From: Opitutus sp. GAS368 | Lineage (GTDB): Bacteria > Verrucomicrobiota > Verrucomicrobiia > Opitutales > Opitutaceae | Reading direction: 5' to 3' | Assembly: GCA_945862035.1 (NCBI GenBank) | Contig: CAMAXB010000014.1 | Span: 1-21,158, forward strand | DNA: 21,158 nt | The notes under the pieces: model-generated | Database searches by the model: none | The model's input: only the letters and a program-made list of their open reading frames with translations | What the model was told of the DNA's origin: nothing | Translations under genes and position numbers: made by a program | Shown here: positions 14,186-21,158 of the stretch, one piece after another | Numbering within the stretch: position 1 is the first letter of the stretch | Layout: the number at the start of each line of letters is the position of its first letter

Positions 14186-14956
14186 GTGAAAAAGATCACG
14201 CCCGAAACCGTCCGCGCGGACTTCAATGATCCGGTCACCGTCGTGGCCTACGCCCGGGCCGCGCACTTTCTCGGCCTGTGGAAATCCGAGACCGCCCTGA
14301 TCGAACGCTTCTTCCCCGAGAAGTCCGCCCCGTTGCTCGAGGCCGGCTGCGGGGCCGGACGGGCTACGCTCGGGCTGTGGGATCTGGGCTACCGGAACCT
14401 GACGGCCTTCGACTTTGCCGAGGAACTGGTCGATCAGGCCCTCCATCTCGCCGCCGAACGCGGGGTCGACGGCATCCGCTTCCTGCACGCCGATGCGACG
14501 GCCTTGGGAAAGTGTCACGTATTACGTGACACCCGGTTTGAGGGCGCCCTCTTTCTCTTCAACGGGCTGATGCAGATCCCAGGGCGCGAGCACCGGCGTC
14601 GGGCGCTGCGCGAGATCGGGTCGCGCTGCGTTCCAGGCGCTCCCCTGCTGATCACGACCCATGACCGGGATGATTCGCGGGCCGAGCGCGCGCTGTGGCG
14701 GCTGGAGGCCGGGCGCTGGGAACGCGGCGAACAGGACCCGCGCCTGGTTGAGTTTGGCGACCGTTACTTCAGCGACGACAATGGCGGTCGCACGTTCATG
14801 CACCTGCCGACGCGGGTCGAGATCCTCGAAGATTTAGCCGCCACCGGCTGGAGCCCTGTCTTCGATTCGATGCGCCGCGACCTCGCCCGGGAGTCCAAGG
14901 CCGTCAAGGACTTCTCGGACGAATGCCGTTTCTGGGTGGCGGTTCGGTCGGAATGA
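14186..14956 (+). CDS. Class I SAM-dependent methyltransferase
   Basis: The 256-residue protein from a GTG start has the SAM-binding motif I LLEAGCGAGRATL (50-62), an acidic residue after strand 2 (LTAFDFAEELVDQA) and a motif-II-like HADATAL. The continuation FEGALFLFNGLMQIPG is seen in small-molecule/ubiE-like methyltransferases of unknown substrate. An upstream TTG at 14135 is open in frame, but its 17 extra residues would come from the heptamer repeat and leader, so I prefer GTG 14186. Between ATAL and RFEGAL the usual 5-6 residue loop is replaced by GKCHVLRDT, encoded by a perfect palindrome (separate entry). It is followed after 14 bases by the thioredoxin-fold gene, so the two may be co-transcribed. 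Substrate unknown. Confidence 0.85.
   Translation: MKKITPETVRADFNDPVTVVAYARAAHFLGLWKSETALIERFFPEKSAPLLEAGCGAGRATLGLWDLGYRNLTAFDFAEELVDQALHLAAERGVDGIRFLHADATALGKCHVLRDTRFEGALFLFNGLMQIPGREHRRRALREIGSRCVPGAPLLITTHDRDDSRAERALWRLEAGRWERGEQDPRLVEFGDRYFSDDNGGRTFMHLPTRVEILEDLAATGWSPVFDSMRRDLARESKAVKDFSDECRFWVAVRSE
14512..14532. repeat. Perfect 10-bp-arm palindrome inside the methyltransferase gene
   Basis: GTGTCACGTA (14512-14521), a single T, then its exact reverse complement TACGTGACAC (14523-14532). It encodes the residues between the motif-II-like segment and the next strand of the methyltransferase and keeps the frame. Confidence 0.9.
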
Positions 14957-14970
14957 TCCATCTTTAACCG

Positions 14971-15450
14971 ATGCGCCTGCTCCTCTGCTTCCTCCTGCTG
15001 GGTACACTGCTGCAAGCGGCGGAGTACCCCCAGGCGGGGCCTGATATCTATGATCCCAAGGCAGATGGGTTCGCCCAGATCGAGACGGCCCTCCAGCAGG
15101 CGAAGGCAAAAAACAAGCGCGTGCTCCTGAAGTTCGGTGCCAATTGGTGCTCCTGGTGCCGCGCCCTCAACGGACTCATGCACGACCACGCCGGGGTCAA
15201 AGCGGACCTCGCCCGGGACTATGTGGTGGTGCTCGTCGATGTGAACACGCGCAACGGCGTGAAGCGCAACGAGGCGGTCAACACCAAGTACGGCAACCCC
15301 CTTCAACATGGGCTACCCGTTTTGGTCGTCCTTGATGCCGACGGCCGTCTTTTGGTCACCCAGGAAACAGGTGTACTCGAGTCCGGCCAGGGCCATGACC
15401 CGGTCAAGGTGCTCGCCTTTCTGGCCACTTGGGCCGCCCAGGCCCCTTGA
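14971..15450 (+). CDS. Secreted thioredoxin-fold protein
   Basis: The 159-residue protein has a cleavable signal peptide (MRLLLCFLLLGTLLQAA, likely cut after AA at 17). The thioredoxin fold follows with redox motif CSWC in LLKFGANWCSWCRALNGLM and the cis-Pro segment HGLPVLVVLDADG. It therefore probably works outside the cytoplasm as a disulfide reductase/isomerase or in cytochrome c maturation. The gene lies 14 bases after the methyltransferase stop and 57 bases before a HemX/CcsA-like membrane protein gene, a context that would suit haem or cytochrome assembly. The C-X2-C spacing is intact. It is short but within the range of thioredoxin-like domain proteins; the partner is not known. Confidence 0.87.
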   Translation: MRLLLCFLLLGTLLQAAEYPQAGPDIYDPKADGFAQIETALQQAKAKNKRVLLKFGANWCSWCRALNGLMHDHAGVKADLARDYVVVLVDVNTRNGVKRNEAVNTKYGNPLQHGLPVLVVLDADGRLLVTQETGVLESGQGHDPVKVLAFLATWAAQAP

Positions 15451-15507
15451 GCATTACCCGCACGCGCACTTGCGCCGCGCCGGGCTCTTCGGCAAGCTCT
15501 TCCCTTC

Positions 15508-16347
15508 ATGTTTGGCCTGACTGACCGCTCCTGGCTTTGGATCGCCGCCACGTTCTACCTGGCGGCTTTCGTGCTGGGCACGGCGGCCCTGCGGCGAGAG
15601 CGCTCTTCCACCGGAGCAGTGTACCTGATCATTGCGATTGGATTTCTCTGCCAGAACGCCGGCCTCTACATCCGCGGGCTGGCGGTCGGCGGCTGTCCCC
15701 TTGGGAACACCTTCGAGATCTTTCAGTTCACCGCTTGGTCTGCGATGGTGCTCTACCTCGTGATCGGGCCCGCCTTCCGCCTCAGTCTCCTTGGCTACTT
15801 CACGTCGATGCTGGCCGCGACGCTGACCGCCGGCTCCCTCGCCATTCCGGCCTGGGACGCCACGCGGCGGGTGGGGATCTTCGGCGGAAATGCCTGGATT
15901 GAATTCCATGCGGCTCTTGCGCTTTTCAGCTACGGCGTCTTTGCGCTGCTGGCCCTGACGTCGATCATGTTCCTGCTCCGCAACCACAGCCTGAAACACA
16001 AGAACCTGAGCGGCTCGTTCGCTTTCCTGCCGGCCATCCGCGACCTCGACCTGATCGGGCTGCGTCTGCTGGGAGCAGGCGTGGTCCTGATGACGGCCGC
16101 GCTCGCCGTGGGGTCTGTCTGGTGGCTGCGCCATCCCGAGACGGTGAATCTGTCCAAGCTGCTGACAACGGTCGCGATCTGGGCTGCCTATGGCGTGGTC
16201 CTGAGCCTGCGCATCACCGGCCGATTGATCGCCCAGCGGCTATCCTGGGCCTGCGTCGTCCTCTTTGTCCTGGCGCTCCTCTCGCTTGGACCCGTCAACT
16301 CGAGCCGGAATCCGCTGCCGACGGCCGGTCTCGAGGCCACGCCATGA
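15508..16347 (+). CDS. HemX/CcsA-family integral membrane protein
   Basis: The 279-residue, eight-helix-type membrane protein belongs to the cytochrome c assembly (CcsA/CcmC/HemX) superfamily: hydrophobic segments from residue 10 onward and the family-like GGCPLGNTFEIFQFTAWSAM (61-80). The tryptophan-rich WWD haem-handling motif of true CcsA is not recognisable; at its expected place there is only VGSVWWLRHPETVNL. That and the ATGA overlap with hemA favour the HemX branch. In Bacillus subtilis HemX is a membrane protein made from the hemA operon that lowers HemA level. Whether it does so here is inference. Stop and hemA start share four bases (16344-16347), so translation is likely coupled. 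Confidence 0.82.
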   Translation: MFGLTDRSWLWIAATFYLAAFVLGTAALRRERSSTGAVYLIIAIGFLCQNAGLYIRGLAVGGCPLGNTFEIFQFTAWSAMVLYLVIGPAFRLSLLGYFTSMLAATLTAGSLAIPAWDATRRVGIFGGNAWIEFHAALALFSYGVFALLALTSIMFLLRNHSLKHKNLSGSFAFLPAIRDLDLIGLRLLGAGVVLMTAALAVGSVWWLRHPETVNLSKLLTTVAIWAAYGVVLSLRITGRLIAQRLSWACVVLFVLALLSLGPVNSSRNPLPTAGLEATP

Positions 16348-17432
16348 GCGCCAGCAGCCCCACCCTTTTCCTGCTGGGCGCCAGCCATCGGACCACGCCC
16401 CTCGAGCTGCGCGAAAAACTGGCGCTCACCGACGAGAAGATGGCCGCGTTCCACGGCCGGCTCAGCGGCCTGCCTGGCCTGCGCGAGTATGCGGTCCTCA
16501 ACACCTGCAACCGCGTTGAATTCTACGGCGTCGCCGAGTCGCACGAAGCGATTGAGCGGCTCCAGGATGAATTCTGCGGCTTCCAGGGATTTGCGCCGGA
16601 GGACTTTGCGCGGATCCGCAAGCATGTGGCCGGTCCGGACGTCATCCGCCACCTGCTAGAAGTCTCGTCGGGGCTTGATTCCCAGATCCTGGGGGAAAAC
16701 GAGATCTTCGGCCAGGTCAAGGATGCCTACGCGTCCGCCCAGCAGTTGGGTACCGTGGGACCGATCCTGAATCGCGTATTCCAAAAGGCATTCCAGGCAG
16801 CCAAGCACGTGCGCACCGAGACCGCGATCACGGAAGGCCAGATCAGTGTCGCCAATGTGGCGGTCGACCTCGCGCTCACCATCTTCGGCGACCTTTCCTC
16901 TGCGCGCGTCCTGCTGGTCGGGGCCGGCGACATCGGCGAGAAGACGGCCAAGGCCTTCCAAAGTCGCGGCGCCGGATCGCTGACCGTCGCGAGCCGCACG
17001 CTCGGGCGCGCGATGGAGCTGGCCACGACTTTCGGCGCGACCGCCCTGCCCTTTGAGCACGTGGCGGTCCACTTAGGTCAGTACGACATCGTGGTGTGCT
17101 CCACCGCAGCCCCCCATGCGGTCATCCGCCACGACGATGTGGTCGCCGGCATGCGCAAGCGGCCGGCGCTGCCGCTGTTCTTCATCGACCTCGCACTCCC
17201 CCGTGATGTCGAGCCCACGGTCGCGGAATTCGCGAATGTCTTCCTCTACAATCTCGACGATCTCGCCAAGATTACGGAGGAGAACCGTGCGGCACGGGCG
17301 GCCAAGGTGGACCATGCCCGCTTGATTATCTCCGGCAAGGCCGAGCAACTCTGGCGCCAGGTTGAGCCTCAGTGTGGCGGTCTGCACCCGGCACCGATCG
17401 CGCCGCCGCTCAAGCCGTCGGAGCAGGTCTGA
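16344..17432 (+). CDS. hemA: Glutamyl-tRNA reductase
   Basis: The 362-residue NADPH-dependent enzyme reduces glutamyl-tRNA to glutamate-1-semialdehyde, the first step of C5-pathway tetrapyrrole synthesis. Seen: GASHRTTPLELREKLA at the start, nucleophile C55 in LNTCNRVEFY, SGLDSQILGENEIFGQVKDA (109-129) and the NADPH domain VLLVGAGDIGEKTAKAF (188-204) with STAAPH (252-257), ending in FFIDLALPRDVEP. It continues into YNLDDLAKITEENRAAR, the start of the long spinal helix, but stops about 50 residues later in a proline-rich tail (APIAPPLKPSEQV). The usual C-terminal dimerisation domain is absent or reduced; E. coli HemA is 418 residues. The start is fixed by the ATGA overlap with the HemX-like gene; an upstream open frame inside that gene is not real. 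Confidence 0.94.
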   Translation: MSASSPTLFLLGASHRTTPLELREKLALTDEKMAAFHGRLSGLPGLREYAVLNTCNRVEFYGVAESHEAIERLQDEFCGFQGFAPEDFARIRKHVAGPDVIRHLLEVSSGLDSQILGENEIFGQVKDAYASAQQLGTVGPILNRVFQKAFQAAKHVRTETAITEGQISVANVAVDLALTIFGDLSSARVLLVGAGDIGEKTAKAFQSRGAGSLTVASRTLGRAMELATTFGATALPFEHVAVHLGQYDIVVCSTAAPHAVIRHDDVVAGMRKRPALPLFFIDLALPRDVEPTVAEFANVFLYNLDDLAKITEENRAARAAKVDHARLIISGKAEQLWRQVEPQCGGLHPAPIAPPLKPSEQV

Positions 17433-17455
17433 ACCTACCACGAGCGTCGTTTACA

Positions 17456-17524
17456 GGAGGAAACAGAGGTAAGGGAGAGATCCCGGATCGAATTCTCTGT
17501 TCTCTTCGTTTCCTCCGGTGAAAC
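17456..17524. repeat. Hairpin repeat between convergent hemA and lpxB (copy 2 of GTTTCACCGG repeat)
   Basis: GGAGGAAAC (17456-17464) pairs perfectly with GTTTCCTCC (17508-17516), and inner CAGAG/CTCTG can extend it. Positions 17508-17524 are the reverse complement, with one mismatch, of the near-palindrome at 14065-14081. Located between two convergent genes, it may end both transcripts, although no T-run follows the stem. Confidence 0.6.
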
Positions 17525-17543
17525 AGATCGTGCTTTGTTCTCG

Positions 17544-18698
17544 CTACGTTTTCGCCTGCGCCAATTGACGGCCGAGCCAATCCGCCGCCGTGCCCGTTGC
17601 CGGGCGGCGCAGGCCATCGTGCAAGCGCTTCGCCTGCGCGCGCGTGCGGGCGAGGCGGGCCGGATTCTCGAGGCAGTCGCGCACCTCGCCCGCCAACGCC
17701 TGCGGCGTGGCCGCGTCCTGGATGTATTCCGGGTACATCGGCTCCTTCAGCAGCAGGTTCGCAATGCCGAGGTAAGGGACCTTGAGCAGCAGACGACCGA
17801 TCAGGTAGGTCAGCGGGATCGCCCGGTAGGCAATCGCCCCCGGGATGGCCGCCAGCGCGCAGTGCATCGACATGGTTCCGCTTGAAGTGAGCACGGCGGA
17901 CGCGCCCACGGGATCACCCGTGCGACGAAACGTGACCTCCGGCGGCGGATTCGCCGCCCGCAGCACGGCAAGGATGTCCTCGGTGGGGTACAGTACGACG
18001 GCCGGGCGTCCGCCAAGGGCGGCATGGCCCGCCAGCAAGACCGGGAAGATGCGCGCCACGGCCTGACGCCGGCTGCCGGGCAGCAGCAGCACGGGGCCGG
18101 CCGGATCGAAGTGAACCGGCGCCGCATAGCCGTCGGCCACGAAGGGATGGCCGACAAACTCCACGGGGAGCTCCGTATCGGCATAGCTCTCAACCTCGAA
18201 CGGGAAGATCACTGCCAGCGCGTCGAGGTGCCGGGCCATCGTGAACCGGCGACCGGCTTTCCAAGCCCAAATCTGCGGCGAGATGTAGTAGGCGAGGCGG
18301 ATCGATCCGCCGCCCTTCACCGAAAGGCCCCGCTCATGGAGGGCTGCGGCGAGCCTGAGGTTGAGCCCGGGATAGTCGACAAAGCACACGGTCCGCGGAC
18401 GGTGCTCGGCGATCCAGCGCAGGATTTCAGCGAACATCATCCGGAAGAACGAGTAATTTCTCAGGACCTCCACCAGCCCCACCACGGAGGAAGCCGTCAG
18501 ATCGTGCAGCAACTGGGCCCCGGCCCCCGCCAGCTCGCGTCCCCCCAGCGCAGCCACCCGCAGGCCCGGGTCCTTAGCCCGGAGCGCACGCACCATCGCG
18601 GCCGCGTGTTCATCGCCGGAGTGCTCACCGGCGATCACCAGAAGATCCACCCCACCGTGCTGCGGCGCGGCCAGTCGAAAGGGAAGCGAAGCGGCCAT
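17544..18698 (-). CDS. lpxB: Lipid-A-disaccharide synthase
   Basis: The 384-residue glycosyltransferase (family GT19) joins UDP-2,3-diacylglucosamine and lipid X to make lipid A disaccharide at the inner membrane. Seen: AGEHSGDEHAAAMVRAL (23-39), the hydrophobic FFRMMFAEILRWI membrane-association segment, VCFVDYPGLNLRLA, YYISPQIWAWK and VEFVGHPFVADG. The nucleotide-binding domain has LLPGSRRQAVARIFPVLL and SSGTMSMHCALAAIP. Length is normal. It lies 23 bases after the oxidoreductase gene and is probably transcribed with it. Its presence shows a lipid A pathway and so an LPS outer membrane. Confidence 0.95.
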   Translation of the reverse strand: MAASLPFRLAAPQHGGVDLLVIAGEHSGDEHAAAMVRALRAKDPGLRVAALGGRELAGAGAQLLHDLTASSVVGLVEVLRNYSFFRMMFAEILRWIAEHRPRTVCFVDYPGLNLRLAAALHERGLSVKGGGSIRLAYYISPQIWAWKAGRRFTMARHLDALAVIFPFEVESYADTELPVEFVGHPFVADGYAAPVHFDPAGPVLLLPGSRRQAVARIFPVLLAGHAALGGRPAVVLYPTEDILAVLRAANPPPEVTFRRTGDPVGASAVLTSSGTMSMHCALAAIPGAIAYRAIPLTYLIGRLLLKVPYLGIANLLLKEPMYPEYIQDAATPQALAGEVRDCLENPARLARTRAQAKRLHDGLRRPATGTAADWLGRQLAQAKT

Positions 18699-18721
18699 GG
18701 GGTTTACGTCCCGGAGTCGCG

Positions 18722-19702
18722 TTAACGCGTCGCCGCCGCGCGGATCTGCTCCGTGATGGTGATCGCCACTTCCAAGGCGGTCTTGCCGAGCGCCGCGCCG
18801 ACCTTGGGCTGCTTGGCAAGGCTCACGCTCTCGAGGAAATGGGCGAGTTCAAGGGCGAGCGGTTCCCCCTTCTGCAGGGGAATCTCCTCGACCGGAACGC
18901 TGAGGTCCGCCGGCTTGGCGCCCCCCATAAGCTGAGCGGCGTAGGCCAGCATGCCGGATTTACGGACGAGGTGCCCGCTCTGATTCATGAAATCAAAGGA
19001 GAAATAGCCGGTTGGCTGGAAGACACGGATCTCGCGCACCTTCTTCAGGCTCATCCGGCTGGTGCTCAGATTCGCCACGCAGCCGTTGGCGAACTGGATG
19101 CGCGCGTTCGCAATGTCCTCGGTCTTCGAAAGCACGCTCACGCCCACGCTGTCGATCCGGGCGATGGGCGATTTGACCAATTCCAAGACAATCCCGATGT
19201 CATGGATCATGAGGTCGAGCACCACCCCGACTTCAGTGCCGCGGGGAGTAAAGGGCGCGAGGCGCTCGGCGGTGATGAATTGCGGAGCGATGACTTCCTT
19301 CTCGAGAAAGCCCATCACCGGATTGAAGTGCTCGATGTGGCCCACTTGGACAAGGAGGCCACCCGCCCGGGCGGCGGCCAAAACCTGCTCGGCCTCAGCC
19401 AGCGAGGCGCAGATCGGCTTTTCGATCAGGAGGTGGCAGCCCTTGACCAGCAGCGGCAGCGCGACCGCCGCATGCCGGTCCGTCGGCACCACGACCGACA
19501 CGACGTCGCAGGCTTCACCGAGTTCCTCAATCGAGGCAAACCGCCGGCAGTTGTACTTGGCACAGATCTCCTCCGCGCGCGCATCGCTCGTCTCGTAGAT
19601 TCCGGTCAGCTCAGCTTCCGGCAATGCCGCATAGATGCGCGCATGGTGCTGGCCGAGTGAGCCGACCCCAGCAACGCCACATTTGATCTTTGGTTGGGAC
19701 AT
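18722..19702 (-). CDS. Gfo/Idh/MocA-family oxidoreductase, lipid A-linked
   Basis: The 326-residue NAD(P)-dependent dehydrogenase has Rossmann motif GVGSLGQHHA (12-21) and catalytic-lysine motif LLIEKPICAS (91-100). VGHIEHFNPVMGFLEKEV follows, then VLDLMIHDIGIVLELVK, with the His/Asp pair of the substrate domain. Start chosen at MSQPKIKCGV; an earlier in-frame Met would add only MPWGV. The gene is directly upstream of lpxB, so a nucleotide-sugar role in lipid A or another glycolipid is likely. A close functional model is GnnA of Leptospira and Acidithiobacillus, which oxidises UDP-GlcNAc at C3 before amination to UDP-GlcNAc3N for lipid A. No gnnB-type aminotransferase lies in this window, so that role is a hypothesis. 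Plain sugar dehydrogenase activity is the alternative. Confidence 0.85.
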   Translation of the reverse strand: MSQPKIKCGVAGVGSLGQHHARIYAALPEAELTGIYETSDARAEEICAKYNCRRFASIEELGEACDVVSVVVPTDRHAAVALPLLVKGCHLLIEKPICASLAEAEQVLAAARAGGLLVQVGHIEHFNPVMGFLEKEVIAPQFITAERLAPFTPRGTEVGVVLDLMIHDIGIVLELVKSPIARIDSVGVSVLSKTEDIANARIQFANGCVANLSTSRMSLKKVREIRVFQPTGYFSFDFMNQSGHLVRKSGMLAYAAQLMGGAKPADLSVPVEEIPLQKGEPLALELAHFLESVSLAKQPKVGAALGKTALEVAITITEQIRAAATR

Positions 19703-19804
19703 GACTCCCCATGGCACGCATTCAGCGCGCTGGTTGCAACGCGGGAAAAAGCTCTTCTACCCCGCCCACCCAGCCTCCGGACCGGCGAGCTCGATGCCCT
19801 GAGC

Positions 19805-19891
19805 GGCTCGGAAACGGGGTCGGCTCGGAAACGGGGTCATGCCGTTACACGTTACATCCAGTGCTGAGGATCCGGAAATGTAACATGTAAC
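19805..19891. repeat. REP-like unit: 17-bp tandem plus 14-bp inverted repeat
   Basis: GGCTCGGAAACGGGGTC is present twice without gap (19805-19821 and 19822-19838). It is followed at once by an inverted repeat with arms GTTACACGTTACAT (19844-19857) and ATGTAACATGTAAC (19878-19891), 13 of 14 pairs matching around a 20-base loop. It occupies the 371-base spacer between the oxidoreductase and GMC genes. The rest of that spacer has no credible gene. The layout resembles REP units mobilised by RAYT (IS200-like) transposases; no such gene is in the window. Confidence 0.75.
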
Positions 19892-20073
19892 AGCCCAGCC
19901 TGACCCTTCCGTCACCCTTGCGCATGGAATACGCGAGGCTTCGGGCTGCGCCAACGATGGCGCGGCGGCCGTGCCAAAAAAATTACTGGCGATTCCCGCG
20001 CCGCCTTGCACGCTTTCGCTCCTACCCCGCGGCCGCCCCGGTCGCCTGTCCCCCTGGCTACAGTTTCTTCCCC

Positions 20074-21158
20074 ATGGCTAACCAATCCTTTGACGCAATC
20101 GTGGTCGGCTCCGGCATCAGCGGCGGCTGGGCCGCCAAGGAGCTTACCGAAAAGGGTCTCAAGGTCCTCCTGCTCGAGCGCGGCCGCAACGTTGAGCACA
20201 TTGCCGACTATCCCAATGCGACCAAGGCCCCGTGGGAGATCCCGCACCGCGGCCGCATCCCCACCGCGATGCGCGATGCCCATCCGGTGCAGCGGCGCGA
20301 TTACATCCTGAGTGAGTCGAATCACAGTTTCTGGGCCGATGAGAAGGACAGCCCCTACATCGAGAAGAAGCCCTTCGACTGGTTTCGCGGATACCACGTG
20401 GGGGGCCGCTCCCTCATGTGGGGCCGCCAAAGCTATCGTTTCAGCGATCTGGATTTCGAGGCCAACGCCAAGGAGGGCATTGCGGTCGACTGGCCTATCC
20501 GCTATGCCGACATCGCCCGCTGGTACGACTACGTCGAGCGTTTTGCCGGGATCAGCGGCTCCAAGGAGAACCTGCCCCATCTCCCGGATGGCGAGTTCCT
20601 TCCCCCGATGGATCTCAATGTGGTGGAGAAGGAGGTGGCCGCCCGCATCCGCACCCACTTCAAGGACCAGCGCCGACTCATCATCGGCCGCGTGGCCAAT
20701 CTCACCGTGCCGGTCGAAGGCCGGAACGACTGCAAGTTTCGCAACAAGTGCTCCCTGGGCTGCCCGTTCGGCGCCTACTTCAGCACGCAGTCGTCGACCC
20801 TGCCCGCCGCCGTGAAGACGGGAAATCTCACCCTGCGGCCGTTCTCACTCGTCACCAAGCTCCGCTACGACAAGGACGCGAAGCGGGCCCGCGGCGTCGA
20901 GGTGCTCGATTCGGAGACCGGCCAGACCTACGACTTCGACGCGAAGATCGTCTTTCTCTGCGCCTCGTCCTTCCACTCCACCTCAATCCTCATGAACTCG
21001 GCCACGGAGATTTGGCCCGAGGGATTGGGCAGCAGCTCCGGCGAGCTGGGCCACAACGTGATGGACCATCACTTCCGCGTCGGTGCGAGCGGCATGGTCG
21101 AGGGCCATGACGACAAGATCATCTTCGGTCGTCGACCGAACGGGTTCTATATCCCCCG
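20074..21158 (+). CDS. GMC-family FAD-dependent sugar/alcohol dehydrogenase (5' part)
   Basis: The frame is open from ATG 20074 to the window end (361 codons), so the gene is truncated by the window and not broken. The N-terminal FAD-binding motif is IVVGSGISGGWAAKEL (9-24), followed by LLERG (34-38). A long insertion leads to GYHVGGRSLMWGRQSYRF (106-123), the GMC PROSITE-like region. C220, C226 and C230 fit C-X5-C-X3-C (DCKFRNKCSLGCPFGAYF). In bacterial FAD-dependent glucose dehydrogenase alpha subunits, cysteines with this spacing bind a 3Fe-4S cluster that passes electrons to a cytochrome subunit. No signal peptide is seen; in that family export relies on a small gamma chaperone, which is not encoded just upstream. 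Substrate is probably a sugar or sugar alcohol, but this is inference. Confidence 0.88.
   Translation, partial: MANQSFDAIVVGSGISGGWAAKELTEKGLKVLLLERGRNVEHIADYPNATKAPWEIPHRGRIPTAMRDAHPVQRRDYILSESNHSFWADEKDSPYIEKKPFDWFRGYHVGGRSLMWGRQSYRFSDLDFEANAKEGIAVDWPIRYADIARWYDYVERFAGISGSKENLPHLPDGEFLPPMDLNVVEKEVAARIRTHFKDQRRLIIGRVANLTVPVEGRNDCKFRNKCSLGCPFGAYFSTQSSTLPAAVKTGNLTLRPFSLVTKLRYDKDAKRARGVEVLDSETGQTYDFDAKIVFLCASSFHSTSILMNSATEIWPEGLGSSSGELGHNVMDHHFRVGASGMVEGHDDKIIFGRRPNGFYIP

Overview
The window is GC-rich bacterial chromosome. It carries an LPS-type (lipid A) outer membrane pathway, a HemX-HemA pair, bS21, adjacent RNase HIII and RNase HII genes, and remnants of an exopolysaccharide/outer-membrane barrel locus. 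Together these suggest a Gram-negative from the PVC group, most like Verrucomicrobiota (Opitutaceae-like). That placement is inference from gene content and sequence style, not from a search.

Layout. A tRNA-Gly(GCC) with its own terminator and a plausible promoter opens the window on the minus strand. Positions 222-1332 hold a repeat cluster and decayed fragments: a BY-kinase C-terminus, and an outer-membrane beta-barrel fused to an unrelated membrane-protein start. These sit directly downstream of, and overlap by one base, an NtrC-type sigma-54 response regulator (1332-2699). A decayed lipoprotein gene (2921-3615, plus strand) and a 215-bp MITE-like element (3621-3835) separate the regulator from a soluble PAS histidine kinase (3852-5030). 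The kinase ends a minus-strand series rnhC-rnhB-kinase. MutY (plus), a TIM-barrel isomerase pseudogene with its middle deleted, and rpsU with promoter and terminator follow.

From 8981 onward the plus strand encodes DnaE, an RsmB/NOP2-type rRNA methyltransferase, a class I methyltransferase, a secreted thioredoxin-fold protein, a HemX-like membrane protein and a short HemA. Convergent to these are a Gfo/Idh/MocA oxidoreductase and LpxB. The window ends inside a GMC-family sugar dehydrogenase with a predicted 3Fe-4S cysteine motif.

The most unusual feature is a dense set of short inverted and tandem repeats of several unrelated types. They are not confined to intergenic DNA. Three consecutive genes (dnaE, the RsmB-like gene and the class I methyltransferase) each contain a different palindromic element that stays in frame and adds residues at a place where I expect family members to have none. 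One of these has a close copy in the intergenic region just upstream. At least four genes in the first 9 kb are broken by frameshifts, nonsense codons or fusion-type deletions, so the window looks both repeat-invaded and locally decaying. I see no CRISPR array, complete insertion sequence, phage gene or defence system.
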